Below, in pieces: positions 10,951-22,230 of a DNA stretch of 34,858 nucleotides. Each line of letters begins with the position of its first letter. The stretch's first letter is position 1. The notes below the pieces were generated by a model, which was not told the DNA's origin, did no database searches, and was given only the letters and a program-made list of their open reading frames with translations. Source of the DNA: an uncultured Legionellales bacterium (GTDB lineage: Bacteria > Pseudomonadota > Gammaproteobacteria > Eutrophobiales > Eutrophobiaceae); NCBI GenBank assembly GCA_913045195.1, contig CAJWQR010000012.1, positions 1-34,858 of the forward strand, given 5' to 3'. The position numbers and the translations under genes were made by a program.

Positions 10951-13419
10951 TCAAAAAGGTCTAAATAGTAAAATTAGTTTTGGCAGCAATGTTAACGCAG
11001 CAAATAAGGCGATAAACATCGCTAGAGCTGTTAATACTCCAAAATAAATTGTGGGAATAAAATTCGATAACACTAAAATTGAGAAGCCTATAATTATCGT
11101 ACTAGCCGTATAAAAGACTGCTTTCCCTATATTGGCATGGCAATAATGCATTGTAGATACATAATTTTTTGTTTTTGGGAATTCTTCGCGAAAACGATAG
11201 ATATAATGAATACTATTATCGACGGCTATACCAATTGTTATTGCGGCTATGGTAATTGTCATCATATCCAGAGGTATTCTAAGTAGGCCCATTAGACCTA
11301 ATATAATTGCTGCCGCTAGTAAATTTGGGATGATCCCAATTATTGCTAGCTGTGCCGAGCGAAATAAAATGATTAACATTAATCCAATCCCAGCCATAAC
11401 AACACCTAAAGTTAAAATCTGCGATTTATATAAACTTTGTAACATATTATTATAAAGAACAAGAATTCCCGTTATTTTTATTTTATCTTCATCTATATTA
11501 ATTCTTTCAATCAAATCGATTTTTATTTTTTCTAATAGCTCTTGACGTCGAAGATTTTTTAATGAATCAAGTATCCGAATATTTATACGGGCTTCGTTAT
11601 TTGCTTCAGAGATGTATGGGTTAATCATACTTTTTCTAAGTTCCTCGGGCATGCGTTTACTGACAATCGCCAATTCAAAAGCATCGAACTCTCCTTCATT
11701 TATTTGTTCCCCGACACGAATAATTGATGCAAGAGAAAGAACTTTTCCTACTTCTGGTAATGCTTCTAAATAATCATGGGCCTGTTTTACTATATCGATT
11801 CGATCTGGTGTAAACCATGCTTCTTCTTGATCTTCTTCAAATGCACTAAACAATGCATCGAAATCTTCAAAATCTTCACCCGTCTCTTTATTTTCAACAT
11901 TTTCGGAATTTTCCAAATTTAACAATATATCAACGGGTGTTGTCCCCCCTAGCTTTTCATCAATTAAACGTAACCCCTGAAAAATTTCAGTATCTTCGCT
12001 AAAATAATTTATAAAACTATTTTCTACTTGAAGACGACTAATGCCATAAGCACTAATTAATGTAAGAATTACAGTAAGCACTAATATCCTGTTACCATAT
12101 TGTTCGGTAATATTCGCAAGCTTTGATGTAAATTGAAACTCATTCCCCGAAGTTGTCTTTTCAATGATCTTTGGCAATAAAATTAGTAAAGAGGGAAATA
12201 AAATAAATGACGTCAAGAATGTTACGCTTAGCCCAATTGTCATCATCCATCCGAAATCAATAACTGGCTTGATACCGCTTACCACTAAAGAAGTAAACGC
12301 CATAATAGTTGTCAAGGCCGTGTATAAACAAGGCCAGACCATCTTGCTCATTGTGCTTAACACCAATTCATGTTGCGTATAATCGGGGAAATCATTCCTT
12401 AATTGCCTATAACGAACGATTAGATGGACATTCATCGACATAGTTATAATCAACATAAGTGAAATAAAATTTGACGATATAACCGTTACATTCCATCCAA
12501 CTAAACCAAGTAGCCCAACCATTAATAACCCAGCATAAAAACAACTTACCAAAGGAAGTAGCACCCATCTTAATTTTCGAAAAATAATTGTTAGCATAAT
12601 TATTAGGAAAAGAAACACTCCGATACCAAATATAATTAAATCATTTTTTATAAAAGTTATCATATCGTCTGCTATCATTGGTACACCACCGAGATGTAGT
12701 GAGCCATATCTGCTATACTCAGAAAGTATTTCTCTTATTCTTATTATGGTTTCATGATTTATTTTGTCATTTTCATTCTTCTTTTTTGCATACGCAGTAA
12801 GTATTTTCTCAAACTCTATTCTTTCGCTATCATCTAATTCATCATTCTTATCTTTAATTAACAATTGATTTCTTTTACGTTGTATTTCACGGAATTCTGT
12901 TTGATCTTCCAAATTAACTAATAGTGCAGTCGTAGCGCCATCTCTGCTTATGATTAGTTCTTTATATATGGGGCTGGTAAGTATTTCTTGCTTAGCTTTA
13001 TCGAGATCAATGTCTCCTCCTTCTATTGTACGAACATTATCTGCAATATCAGATAATGAACCATCAAATTGCATAACAAGAGGTATATCAACTAAGCTTA
13101 CTACCGAATGGACTAGTTCTAATTTGTTTATTTCGTCCCTAAGCTGTGTAATTTTTTCAAGAACAGTTTGGGTAAAAAGATTTTCTTTAGATGTGAATGT
13201 TACAAACAAAAATTCCTTAGTTGCATAACGCTCAATTGTTTCGCGAAATAACTTAAGATCTTGATCTCCTTCTAATAATAAGGAATCTGCAGATGCGTCA
13301 AGCTTAAAACTTTTTGTTTGAAATGCGAAAAAACATAAAACAACAGACATTATGAGACAAACTAAAACTGGCTTCTTAAGTACAGTTGCTAAATATATTT
13401 TTTTAATTATATTAACCAT
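10951..13419 (-). CDS. RND superfamily exporter / MMPL-domain transporter (COG1033-like)
   Basis: 822 aa with two repeats, each a large periplasmic loop followed by about 5 TM segments. IAVDNSIHYIYRFREEFP and MNVHLIVRYRQLRNDFP are typical MMPL/SSD RND motifs. Confidence 0.88.
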   Translation of the reverse strand: MVNIIKKIYLATVLKKPVLVCLIMSVVLCFFAFQTKSFKLDASADSLLLEGDQDLKLFRETIERYATKEFLFVTFTSKENLFTQTVLEKITQLRDEINKLELVHSVVSLVDIPLVMQFDGSLSDIADNVRTIEGGDIDLDKAKQEILTSPIYKELIISRDGATTALLVNLEDQTEFREIQRKRNQLLIKDKNDELDDSERIEFEKILTAYAKKKNENDKINHETIIRIREILSEYSRYGSLHLGGVPMIADDMITFIKNDLIIFGIGVFLFLIIMLTIIFRKLRWVLLPLVSCFYAGLLMVGLLGLVGWNVTVISSNFISLMLIITMSMNVHLIVRYRQLRNDFPDYTQHELVLSTMSKMVWPCLYTALTTIMAFTSLVVSGIKPVIDFGWMMTIGLSVTFLTSFILFPSLLILLPKIIEKTTSGNEFQFTSKLANITEQYGNRILVLTVILTLISAYGISRLQVENSFINYFSEDTEIFQGLRLIDEKLGGTTPVDILLNLENSENVENKETGEDFEDFDALFSAFEEDQEEAWFTPDRIDIVKQAHDYLEALPEVGKVLSLASIIRVGEQINEGEFDAFELAIVSKRMPEELRKSMINPYISEANNEARINIRILDSLKNLRRQELLEKIKIDLIERINIDEDKIKITGILVLYNNMLQSLYKSQILTLGVVMAGIGLMLIILFRSAQLAIIGIIPNLLAAAIILGLMGLLRIPLDMMTITIAAITIGIAVDNSIHYIYRFREEFPKTKNYVSTMHYCHANIGKAVFYTASTIIIGFSILVLSNFIPTIYFGVLTALAMFIALFAALTLLPKLILLFRPF

Positions 13420-13468
13420 CGTAGTTTACCGTAATTTTAACTTGGTTTTTTAAATTAAAACGATTTAT

Positions 13469-14062
13469 TCATAATATAATACGTTCTTCAATAATTTCTT
13501 GTATTGTTTTTACATACAAGCCATGTTCAATCTTCAAGATCTTTTTTGCTAATGACTCTGGAGTGTCTTCTTCATTCAATGTAACTGTTTCCTGTGCCAA
13601 AATTTTACCATCATCATAATCACCACAAACTAAGTGAATTGTTGCTCCGCTCTCTTTATCTCCAGCATCTACCACTGCTCTGTGTATATTCATACCATAA
13701 AAACCTTTGCCGCCATACTTTGGTAGTAAGGATGGATGTATATTGAGAATCTTGCCTTCAAATTCAGAAAGTACTTTGGGCCCTATTTTTTTCATAAAAC
13801 CCGCCAAAATAATAAGATCAACGTTATGTTTAAGTAAGGTGTTACGCATAACAGCGTCTAATTGCTCAGGGTTTGTATGTGTTTGTGAGCTAATATAAAC
13901 CGTATTAATTCTTTTTTCTTTTGCTATAGACAGTGCTTTCGCGTCGGCATTATTGCTTAAAACAATTTCAACACTAGCAGATATGCGGTCTTGTTCACAC
14001 GCATCAATTATGGCAGACATATTGCTGCCCCTTCCAGAAACTAAAATAGCAAGTTTTTTCAT
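13469..14062 (-). CDS. purN: Phosphoribosylglycinamide formyltransferase
   Basis: KKLAILVSGRGSNMSAIIDAC, ILAGFMKKIGPKVL, NIHPSLLPKYGGKGFYG. Start overlaps the pdxB stop (ATGA). Confidence 0.92.
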   Translation of the reverse strand: MKKLAILVSGRGSNMSAIIDACEQDRISASVEIVLSNNADAKALSIAKEKRINTVYISSQTHTNPEQLDAVMRNTLLKHNVDLIILAGFMKKIGPKVLSEFEGKILNIHPSLLPKYGGKGFYGMNIHRAVVDAGDKESGATIHLVCGDYDDGKILAQETVTLNEEDTPESLAKKILKIEHGLYVKTIQEIIEERIIL

Positions 14063-15231
14063 ATACTTTTAAATTTGAACCCTAGTTTCTTTAATTTTTT
14101 TTCTACTTCATCACCAAATATATTAGAACCACTGTATTTACACATATCAATAACTCTATTCGTGTACTCATGTCTTATTTTATAATTCTTTCTTAGACTA
14201 TCATAAAATGACGGACGCTCCTCGCTTGTCAAATTACTATAATTTTGTAATAAAATATTGTCTTCTAAAATATCCCAATGTTGCGATATTATAGATTCGA
14301 TTAAATAATCTGGGTTATTTTTTTCTGGCACGAGAGTCATACTTTTACAGTTCACTAATTCAGGATATTCAAAATTAGTTTTAAGAATATCATTTAATGA
14401 ATAAAAAAGAATTTCTGTCGCTTTAATTTTGGCTTCATGGCTATATCCTGCAATATGCGGAGTGCCAATAAAAGCTTTGTGTAGTAAATCGGTATTTATT
14501 ACTGGCTCATTGCACCAGACATCTAGAATTAAAGTCGACTCTGGATTTCTTTTTTTAAAAGATAATAATGCCTGTTCATCAATAACTTCGCCGCGAGATG
14601 TATTAATAAAAATAACATTGGGCTTTAATCTTTCTAAAAATTTTTCATCAACTAAATTGTATGTAGGATAAGCCCCTTCTTTTGTTAATGGTACATGCAA
14701 TGTAATAACATCAGACTGGAGTACTTGCTCAAGTTCAAGAAGAGATTTATCTTTTGTCTTGTCATATAAAGGAGGGTCATTTAGTGCGCATTGAGCACCA
14801 AATATATCCATAAAATCTTTAACTTTAGAGCCTACATACCCATGCCCTATAATTCCAACTTTAATATCTGGAAAAGAAGAATGGGGGGTTGCATTTCTTC
14901 TGGTCTCAATCAAACTATTTAATACATATTCAGCAACAGATCGTGCATTACTGCCGGGAGCATATGAGAAAAATATATTTGATTCTCTAAGATAGTCAGT
15001 ATCAATGTGATCAATACCACTAGTTGCAGAACCTACAAATTTTATCTTACTATTCTTTAGTAATGATTCATTAACTCTCGTAACAGACCTAACTAAAAGA
15101 ATATCAGCATTCTTAACTCTACCAGAGTCAATACTACGTCCATCAACTAAATTGACATAGCCAAATTTTGAAAATATCTTATCGGCAAAAGGAATCTGAT
15201 CGTCTGCTACTATGGATAACGACCCCGTCAC
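14059..15231 (-). CDS. pdxB: Erythronate-4-phosphate dehydrogenase
   Basis: VRSVTRVNESLLKNSKIKFVGSATSGIDHID, HGYVGSKV, INTSRGEVIDEQALL, LDVWCNEPVINTDLL, IGTPHIAGYSHEAKIKAT. Confidence 0.92.
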   Translation of the reverse strand: MTGSLSIVADDQIPFADKIFSKFGYVNLVDGRSIDSGRVKNADILLVRSVTRVNESLLKNSKIKFVGSATSGIDHIDTDYLRESNIFFSYAPGSNARSVAEYVLNSLIETRRNATPHSSFPDIKVGIIGHGYVGSKVKDFMDIFGAQCALNDPPLYDKTKDKSLLELEQVLQSDVITLHVPLTKEGAYPTYNLVDEKFLERLKPNVIFINTSRGEVIDEQALLSFKKRNPESTLILDVWCNEPVINTDLLHKAFIGTPHIAGYSHEAKIKATEILFYSLNDILKTNFEYPELVNCKSMTLVPEKNNPDYLIESIISQHWDILEDNILLQNYSNLTSEERPSFYDSLRKNYKIRHEYTNRVIDMCKYSGSNIFGDEVEKKLKKLGFKFKSI

Positions 15232-15259
15232 TATATTCTTATTGTTTTTGGAGACTGCA

Positions 15260-16195
15260 TCAAGGTTGATTCTCTAGATCAACACCCTCTTTTTTCACAG
15301 GCATTAAGTCTTCTTTTTTTATTCCTAACATGAGTGTCACTGGGCTAGCAATGTAAATCGATGAATATGTCCCGATTAAAATACCAAAAATTAATGCCAT
15401 TGAAAAACCATGTATAATTTCTCCGCCTAGAAAAAATAACGCCATCAAAACTAATAGTGTTGTGAAGGAAGTCATTAAGGTTCTACTCAATGTCTGATTT
15501 AAAGAAATATTAAAAACTTCAACAGGTGTTTTATCGCGGATCTTACGAAAATTTTCACGGACACGATCAAAAACAACAATCGTATCGTTTAATGAGTATC
15601 CTATAACGGCAAGTAAAGCTGCTAATATAGTTAAATCAAAATTGAAACGTGTGATAGAAAAAAATCCTAGTGTTATTATGACGTCATGAATTAGTGCCGA
15701 AACAGCTCCAACGGAGAAACGCATTTGAAAACGAAATGCTATATAAACCATTATACATAACAGAGCATAAAGCATTGCTAATCCACCATCTTCCCTTAAT
15801 TCTTCCCCTACCTGTGGACCAACAAACTCAACTCTGCGCATTTCTGCACTAAAATTATTCGATGATAATAAATCAAGAAGCTTACTACTGACATCAGCAC
15901 TATTAAAGCCTTGTTGTGCTGGTATACGAATTAATATTTCTTTAGCTGAACCAAAGTATTGTATCGTAACATCGTTAAACTCTGAATCACTAAATGATTG
16001 ACGAAGTTTATCTAAATTTACTGCTTCTGGATAACCAACTTCGACTAGCGTTCCGCCAGTAAAATCAACTCCTAAATTCAATCCTTGATACGATAACGTA
16101 GAAATAGAAAAAATAATCAGTAATGCAGAAACAATAGACGTTACCTTACGCATTCCCATAAAATTAAATTGTATCTTTTTCATACCCATAATCAT
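15260..16195 (-). CDS. secF: Protein translocase subunit SecF
   Basis: LNLGVDFTGGTLVEVGYP and VIGYSLNDTIVVFDRVRENFRK, with multiple TM segments. Directly downstream of secD. Confidence 0.96.
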   Translation of the reverse strand: MIMGMKKIQFNFMGMRKVTSIVSALLIIFSISTLSYQGLNLGVDFTGGTLVEVGYPEAVNLDKLRQSFSDSEFNDVTIQYFGSAKEILIRIPAQQGFNSADVSSKLLDLLSSNNFSAEMRRVEFVGPQVGEELREDGGLAMLYALLCIMVYIAFRFQMRFSVGAVSALIHDVIITLGFFSITRFNFDLTILAALLAVIGYSLNDTIVVFDRVRENFRKIRDKTPVEVFNISLNQTLSRTLMTSFTTLLVLMALFFLGGEIIHGFSMALIFGILIGTYSSIYIASPVTLMLGIKKEDLMPVKKEGVDLENQP

Positions 16196-16223
16196 TATTC
16201 CTAATTCCTACTTAACTTAATAA

Positions 16224-18083
16224 CTAAATAGTTAATTTTTTCAAATTTTTTCCGCCATAAATAAAATTTACTAATCCGCGTGTCACTATAATAGCAGTAA
16301 ACATGGAAGATATAATTCCAAGTGATAATGTAACAGCAAAACCCTGAATTGGTCCTGTCCCGAAACTAAATAACATTAACGCTGCGATCAAAGTCGTGAT
16401 ATTTGCATCAGCAATTGTTGAAAAAGCTTTTGCATAACCGGAATGAATGCTTGCTTGTGGAGAATTACCGTTACGTATCTCTTCACGAATACGTTCAAAA
16501 ATTAGAACATTGGCATCAACAGCCATGCCAACTGTTAGAACTATGCCTGCAATACCTGGTAGTGTTAATGTCGCTTGTAATAAAGAAAGCATCGCAACGA
16601 TTAAGACTAAATTTAGACCCAGTGCGATATCTGCAAACAAACCAAATATTTTATAATAAATAGCCATAAAAATTAAAACCAGAACGAAACCAATAGCAAC
16701 AGAATCAAATCCCTTATCAATATTATCTTGTCCAAGGCTCGGGCCAACGGTACGTTCTTCAATTATATAAATAGGCGCCGCTAATGCTCCCGCACGAAGT
16801 AATAATGCAAGATTTTTTGCCTCTTCTGATGAATCGAGGCCTGTGATATGGAATCGTTTGCCGAGTTGCTCCTGAATCACAGCAGCATTAATCACCTCTT
16901 CTATGGTTTCTTTTTCTTTTACAAACTCTCCATTCATCTCTATTGTTTCCATTTTATATTCCATGAAAACAACTGCTAAACGTTTGCCAACGTTATCTCG
17001 TGTGCCGCGGCTCATTCTTTTAGCACCTCTACCATCTAAAGTAATTGTAACGTCAGGTCCTCCAGTTAATGTATCAATTCCTGAAGCGGCATTAATAATA
17101 GAATCACCTGTTAACATAACTTGTTTTTTTAATAAAATTGGTTGTCCATTTCTCTCATAATAAAGTTTCGACCCTGCTGGTATACGACCATTAACAGCCT
17201 CTTGAGGCTCATGCTCTTCATCAACCAATCTGAATTCAAGTGTTGCGGTTGCACCGAGAATTGTTTTGGCGCGCGCCGTATCTTGGACGCCTGGTAACTG
17301 CACAACAACTCTTTTTAGTCCTTGCCTTTGAATTACAGGTTCTGCTACTCCTAATTCATTAACACGCTTTCTAAGTGTAGTAATATTTTGTTGTAATGCT
17401 AATCGTCGAGTTTCGAGTAATACTTCATCTTTAATCGTAATAATTAATGCGAATTTAGTTTCATTAGCATCTGGCGCTATAGCATTAAGATCGAGTAAAT
17501 TCTTCTCTATTAAAGATTGGCCATTATTACGTTCATTATCATCTTTAAAACGAATTAACAAACCGTTTGGTTTGTTACGTGTAATTGTTTTATAACGAAC
17601 TTTGTTTTCACGCAGAAAACTTCGTAATTCAGAAATATAGCGCTCTTCTGCTTTATCTACAGCAGCATCCATGTCTACCTCCATTAAGAAATGGACGCCT
17701 CCTCGAAGATCAAGGCCTAAAGACATTGGCTCTGCACCAAATTTACTTAGCCAGTCCGGTGTTGCGGGAGCGAGATTAAGTGCAACAACATAATTTCTAC
17801 CCAAAGATTCCTTTACAATTGGTTGCGCTTTTAATTGGGTCTCTTCATCATCAAACCTAATAGTAAGATTGCCGACACCAAGTACTATATTTTTATATGA
17901 TAATCCAGCCTCATCTAGCGCTGCACTAATCTGATATTCAGTAAGTTCTGTAATTTCTACAGACCGAGCTGCGGATACTTGTAGTGAAGGGTCCTTCCCG
18001 TAAATATTGGGTAAGGCAAATAATAGACCTAGACCTATTAAAAAAAGTATTAAAATATATTCCCAAGAAGAATAACGATTCAT
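16224..18083 (-). CDS. secD: Protein translocase subunit SecD
   Basis: SLGLDLRGGVHFLMEVDM, RRLALQQNITTLRKRVNELGVAEPVIQRQG, VGMAVDANVLIFERIREEIRNG. Confidence 0.97.
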   Translation of the reverse strand: MNRYSSWEYILILFLIGLGLLFALPNIYGKDPSLQVSAARSVEITELTEYQISAALDEAGLSYKNIVLGVGNLTIRFDDEETQLKAQPIVKESLGRNYVVALNLAPATPDWLSKFGAEPMSLGLDLRGGVHFLMEVDMDAAVDKAEERYISELRSFLRENKVRYKTITRNKPNGLLIRFKDDNERNNGQSLIEKNLLDLNAIAPDANETKFALIITIKDEVLLETRRLALQQNITTLRKRVNELGVAEPVIQRQGLKRVVVQLPGVQDTARAKTILGATATLEFRLVDEEHEPQEAVNGRIPAGSKLYYERNGQPILLKKQVMLTGDSIINAASGIDTLTGGPDVTITLDGRGAKRMSRGTRDNVGKRLAVVFMEYKMETIEMNGEFVKEKETIEEVINAAVIQEQLGKRFHITGLDSSEEAKNLALLLRAGALAAPIYIIEERTVGPSLGQDNIDKGFDSVAIGFVLVLIFMAIYYKIFGLFADIALGLNLVLIVAMLSLLQATLTLPGIAGIVLTVGMAVDANVLIFERIREEIRNGNSPQASIHSGYAKAFSTIADANITTLIAALMLFSFGTGPIQGFAVTLSLGIISSMFTAIIVTRGLVNFIYGGKNLKKLTI

Positions 18084-18119
18084 ATCATAACCTACGTAAA
18101 ATATCTGTGATTAATTATA

Positions 18120-18446
18120 CTAGAGTGTTTTTAAAGTACCTTTTGGATAAACTATAGATACAGCTTGTTTTTGTATTTTAACTTCCGTTTCTTTAGATAC
18201 CTCAATAACAATAAAATTATCGCCAACCTCTTTAATTTTTCCTAGTAACCCGCCATTTGTTGCAATCTCATCGCCCTTTGCCAAAGAAGCAACTAGTTGC
18301 TTATGTTGTTTTGCCTGCTTTATTTGTGGGCGTATTAATATAAAATAAAAAATTACAAATAATATAATTAGTGGCACAAAACTCATAAAACCAGCTTGTT
18401 GTTGTGCGGGGGCAGCCCAGGCGTTATTGATGAAAAAATCTATCAT
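18120..18446 (-). CDS. yajC: Preprotein translocase subunit YajC
   Basis: AAPAQQQAGFMSFVPLIILFVIFYFILIRPQIKQAKQHKQLVASLAKGDEIATNGGLLGKI. The ORF track starts at 18521; the internal ATG at 18446 (MIDFFINNAWAAPAQ) matches family start sites better. Confidence 0.93.
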   Translation of the reverse strand: MIDFFINNAWAAPAQQQAGFMSFVPLIILFVIFYFILIRPQIKQAKQHKQLVASLAKGDEIATNGGLLGKIKEVGDNFIVIEVSKETEVKIQKQAVSIVYPKGTLKTL

Positions 18447-18565
18447 ATTAATATTAAACTCTATTTTTAAAAGCGCGGTATTATGCCATAACAATGGGAA
18501 ATTCAGTATAGGTAAAGTCAAATTTAAGTTTGCAAAAGGATATTAAATAATAGAAATTATGAGAA

Positions 18566-20703
<2,138 letters not shown>

Positions 20704-20750
20704 GGCGCGCGATATTATCAGAAAATGGATATTAAATATTGCAATGAAGT

Positions 20751-20778
20751 TTGATCCTAGCGTGAGTTTCCCTATACT
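20751..20778 (+). promoter_or_regulatory. Candidate sigma70-type promoter for tRNA-Leu
   Basis: TTGATC (20751-20756), 16-nt spacer, TATACT (20773-20778), about 21 nt before the tRNA 5' end, on the strand divergent from queA. Confidence 0.5.
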
Positions 20779-20799
20779 TGCGACCTATCACTTTACTCG

Positions 20800-20884
20800 G
20801 CCGGGGTGGCGGAATTGGTAGACGCGCCGGATTCAAAATCCGGTTTCTTCGGAAGTGCGAGTTCGATTCTCGCCCTCGGCACCA
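20800..20884 (+). tRNA. tRNA-Leu(CAA)
   Basis: Acceptor arms GCCGGGG / CCTCGGC, encoded ACCA end, anticodon stem-loop CCGGA-TTCAAAA-TCCGG (anticodon CAA), long variable arm TTTCTTCGGAAGT, T-arm GCGAG-TTCGATT-CTCGC. Confidence 0.97.
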
Positions 20885-20931
20885 ACTTTTTCACAATTAA
20901 ATAAAATAATTAATTGCAAAATGCTCAATCT

Positions 20932-21696
20932 TTATGTTTCGTCTGACAAATGAGTTTCTAAAATTTTTCCTTTTAGATTATTAACTAATTCTTCTATCAA
21001 TTTATGTTGATTTAAGAGTAAGTCTTTATCAGTTGAACGCAAAACAATATTAACACCTAGGTTGCCCTGCTTAAAAAAAGGATAACTACCGATACTTACA
21101 GCTTGGCATTCTTCTTGAATTTTACTCATACCATTTGCAAGTTTACTTTCGGTTAAATTGGTGCAAACACTGGAAGTTAAAATTGCTGGTCCTGATACTA
21201 GATGTTCAATTAATGAATCGAACATAGATCTCATGATCTCTGGTACACCCGCTAAAACAAATACATTGTTTATTTGAAAAGCTGGTGCCCCGCTAACATG
21301 ATTATTTATGAGTATTGCGCCTTCTGGAATATCGGCCATCTTCAAACGTGCCTCAGATAAATTACTATGCTGATAATGCTTTTCCATACGATTAGCAGCA
21401 TCTTTGTTTCTTACAACATTAACATTAAACGCCTTGGCAATTGATACGGTTGTTATATCGTCATGTGTTGGGCCTATACCACCAGTTGTAAAAACATAAT
21501 CATATCTTTCTGAATATACTTTAACTTTATTTATTATGTCATTTTCAATATCGGGGATTATTGTAACTTCCGATAATATAATTCCTAATCCTTCAAGTCT
21601 TTTACCAATATATGAAATATTAAGGTCCTGTGTGCGTCCAGACAAAATCTCATTACCGATTACTATAACACCCGCATTTTTAGGATTTTTATTCAT
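20932..21696 (-). CDS. CinA N-terminal / MoaB-Mog-like domain protein (competence/damage-inducible protein A family)
   Basis: AGVIVIGNEILSGRTQDLNISYIGKRLEGLGIILSEVTIIPD...YVFTTGGIGPTHDDITTVSIAKAF. No C-terminal PncC-type domain. Confidence 0.88.
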   Translation of the reverse strand: MNKNPKNAGVIVIGNEILSGRTQDLNISYIGKRLEGLGIILSEVTIIPDIENDIINKVKVYSERYDYVFTTGGIGPTHDDITTVSIAKAFNVNVVRNKDAANRMEKHYQHSNLSEARLKMADIPEGAILINNHVSGAPAFQINNVFVLAGVPEIMRSMFDSLIEHLVSGPAILTSSVCTNLTESKLANGMSKIQEECQAVSIGSYPFFKQGNLGVNIVLRSTDKDLLLNQHKLIEELVNNLKGKILETHLSDET

Positions 21697-21717
21697 ATAA
21701 AAGATTTTATTGCTTAA

Positions 21718-21758
21718 TAATTTCTATTATCTTCCAAATTAATCTTGAATAGAAATTA
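21718..21758. repeat. 11-bp perfect inverted repeat in the panD-cinA intergenic region
   Basis: TAATTTCTATT (21718-21728), 19-nt spacer, AATAGAAATTA (21748-21758). Confidence 0.8.
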
Positions 21759-21781
21759 CAGTTACTTGAACAGTTGCTTGA
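21758..21781. repeat. 12-bp tandem direct repeat, two copies with one mismatch
   Basis: ACAGTTACTTGA (21758-21769) immediately followed by ACAGTTGCTTGA (21770-21781). Confidence 0.8.
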
Positions 21782-21793
21782 TATGATAATTGA

Positions 21794-22174
21794 TTAAGCT
21801 GCTTGAACAGGAATATGATCTTTTATCCTAAGAATGTGATTCTCTTGATCTAAATACACAAGCTTGGGTTTGAATCGATCGATTTCATTTTCATTAATTC
21901 TGCCATACGCGCAAATGATAACTCGATCACCGGGATTTGCCTTATGTGAAGCAGCCCCATTAACAGAAATAATACGTGAATGATCTTCGGCCCGAATAGC
22001 ATAAGTCCTAAAACGCTCACCATTAGTTATATTGTAAATTTCTATCTGTTCATACTCATGAATGCCTGCCTTATCTAGTAAGACACCATCGATTGCGCAT
22101 GAGCCGTCATATTCAATTTCAGAATGCGTGACTGTTGCTTGATGAAATTTTGCTTTTAAGACAGTAATTTGCAT
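21794..22174 (-). CDS. panD: Aspartate 1-decarboxylase (pyruvoyl-type proenzyme)
   Basis: [32 protein letters not shown] contains the Gly-Ser self-cleavage site (DGSC); [11 protein letters not shown] and [20 protein letters not shown]. Confidence 0.95.
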   Translation of the reverse strand: MQITVLKAKFHQATVTHSEIEYDGSCAIDGVLLDKAGIHEYEQIEIYNITNGERFRTYAIRAEDHSRIISVNGAASHKANPGDRVIICAYGRINENEIDRFKPKLVYLDQENHILRIKDHIPVQAA

Positions 22175-22230
22175 TGATATCTAGTAAGTTTCTAAATTTA
22201 GGTACAATATTATCCCACACTTATCTGTTG

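Noticed and set aside
16403-16663. Antisense ORFs opposite secD (16403-16663, 16447-16656, 16903-17160, 17585-17779)
   Set aside because: Shadow ORFs opposite a conserved coding frame; low-complexity, non-protein-like translations.
20800-20884. tRNA-Leu as a possible integration site for a mobile element
   Set aside because: No integrase, no repeated 3' tRNA fragment seen downstream, and the flanking genes are core metabolic genes.
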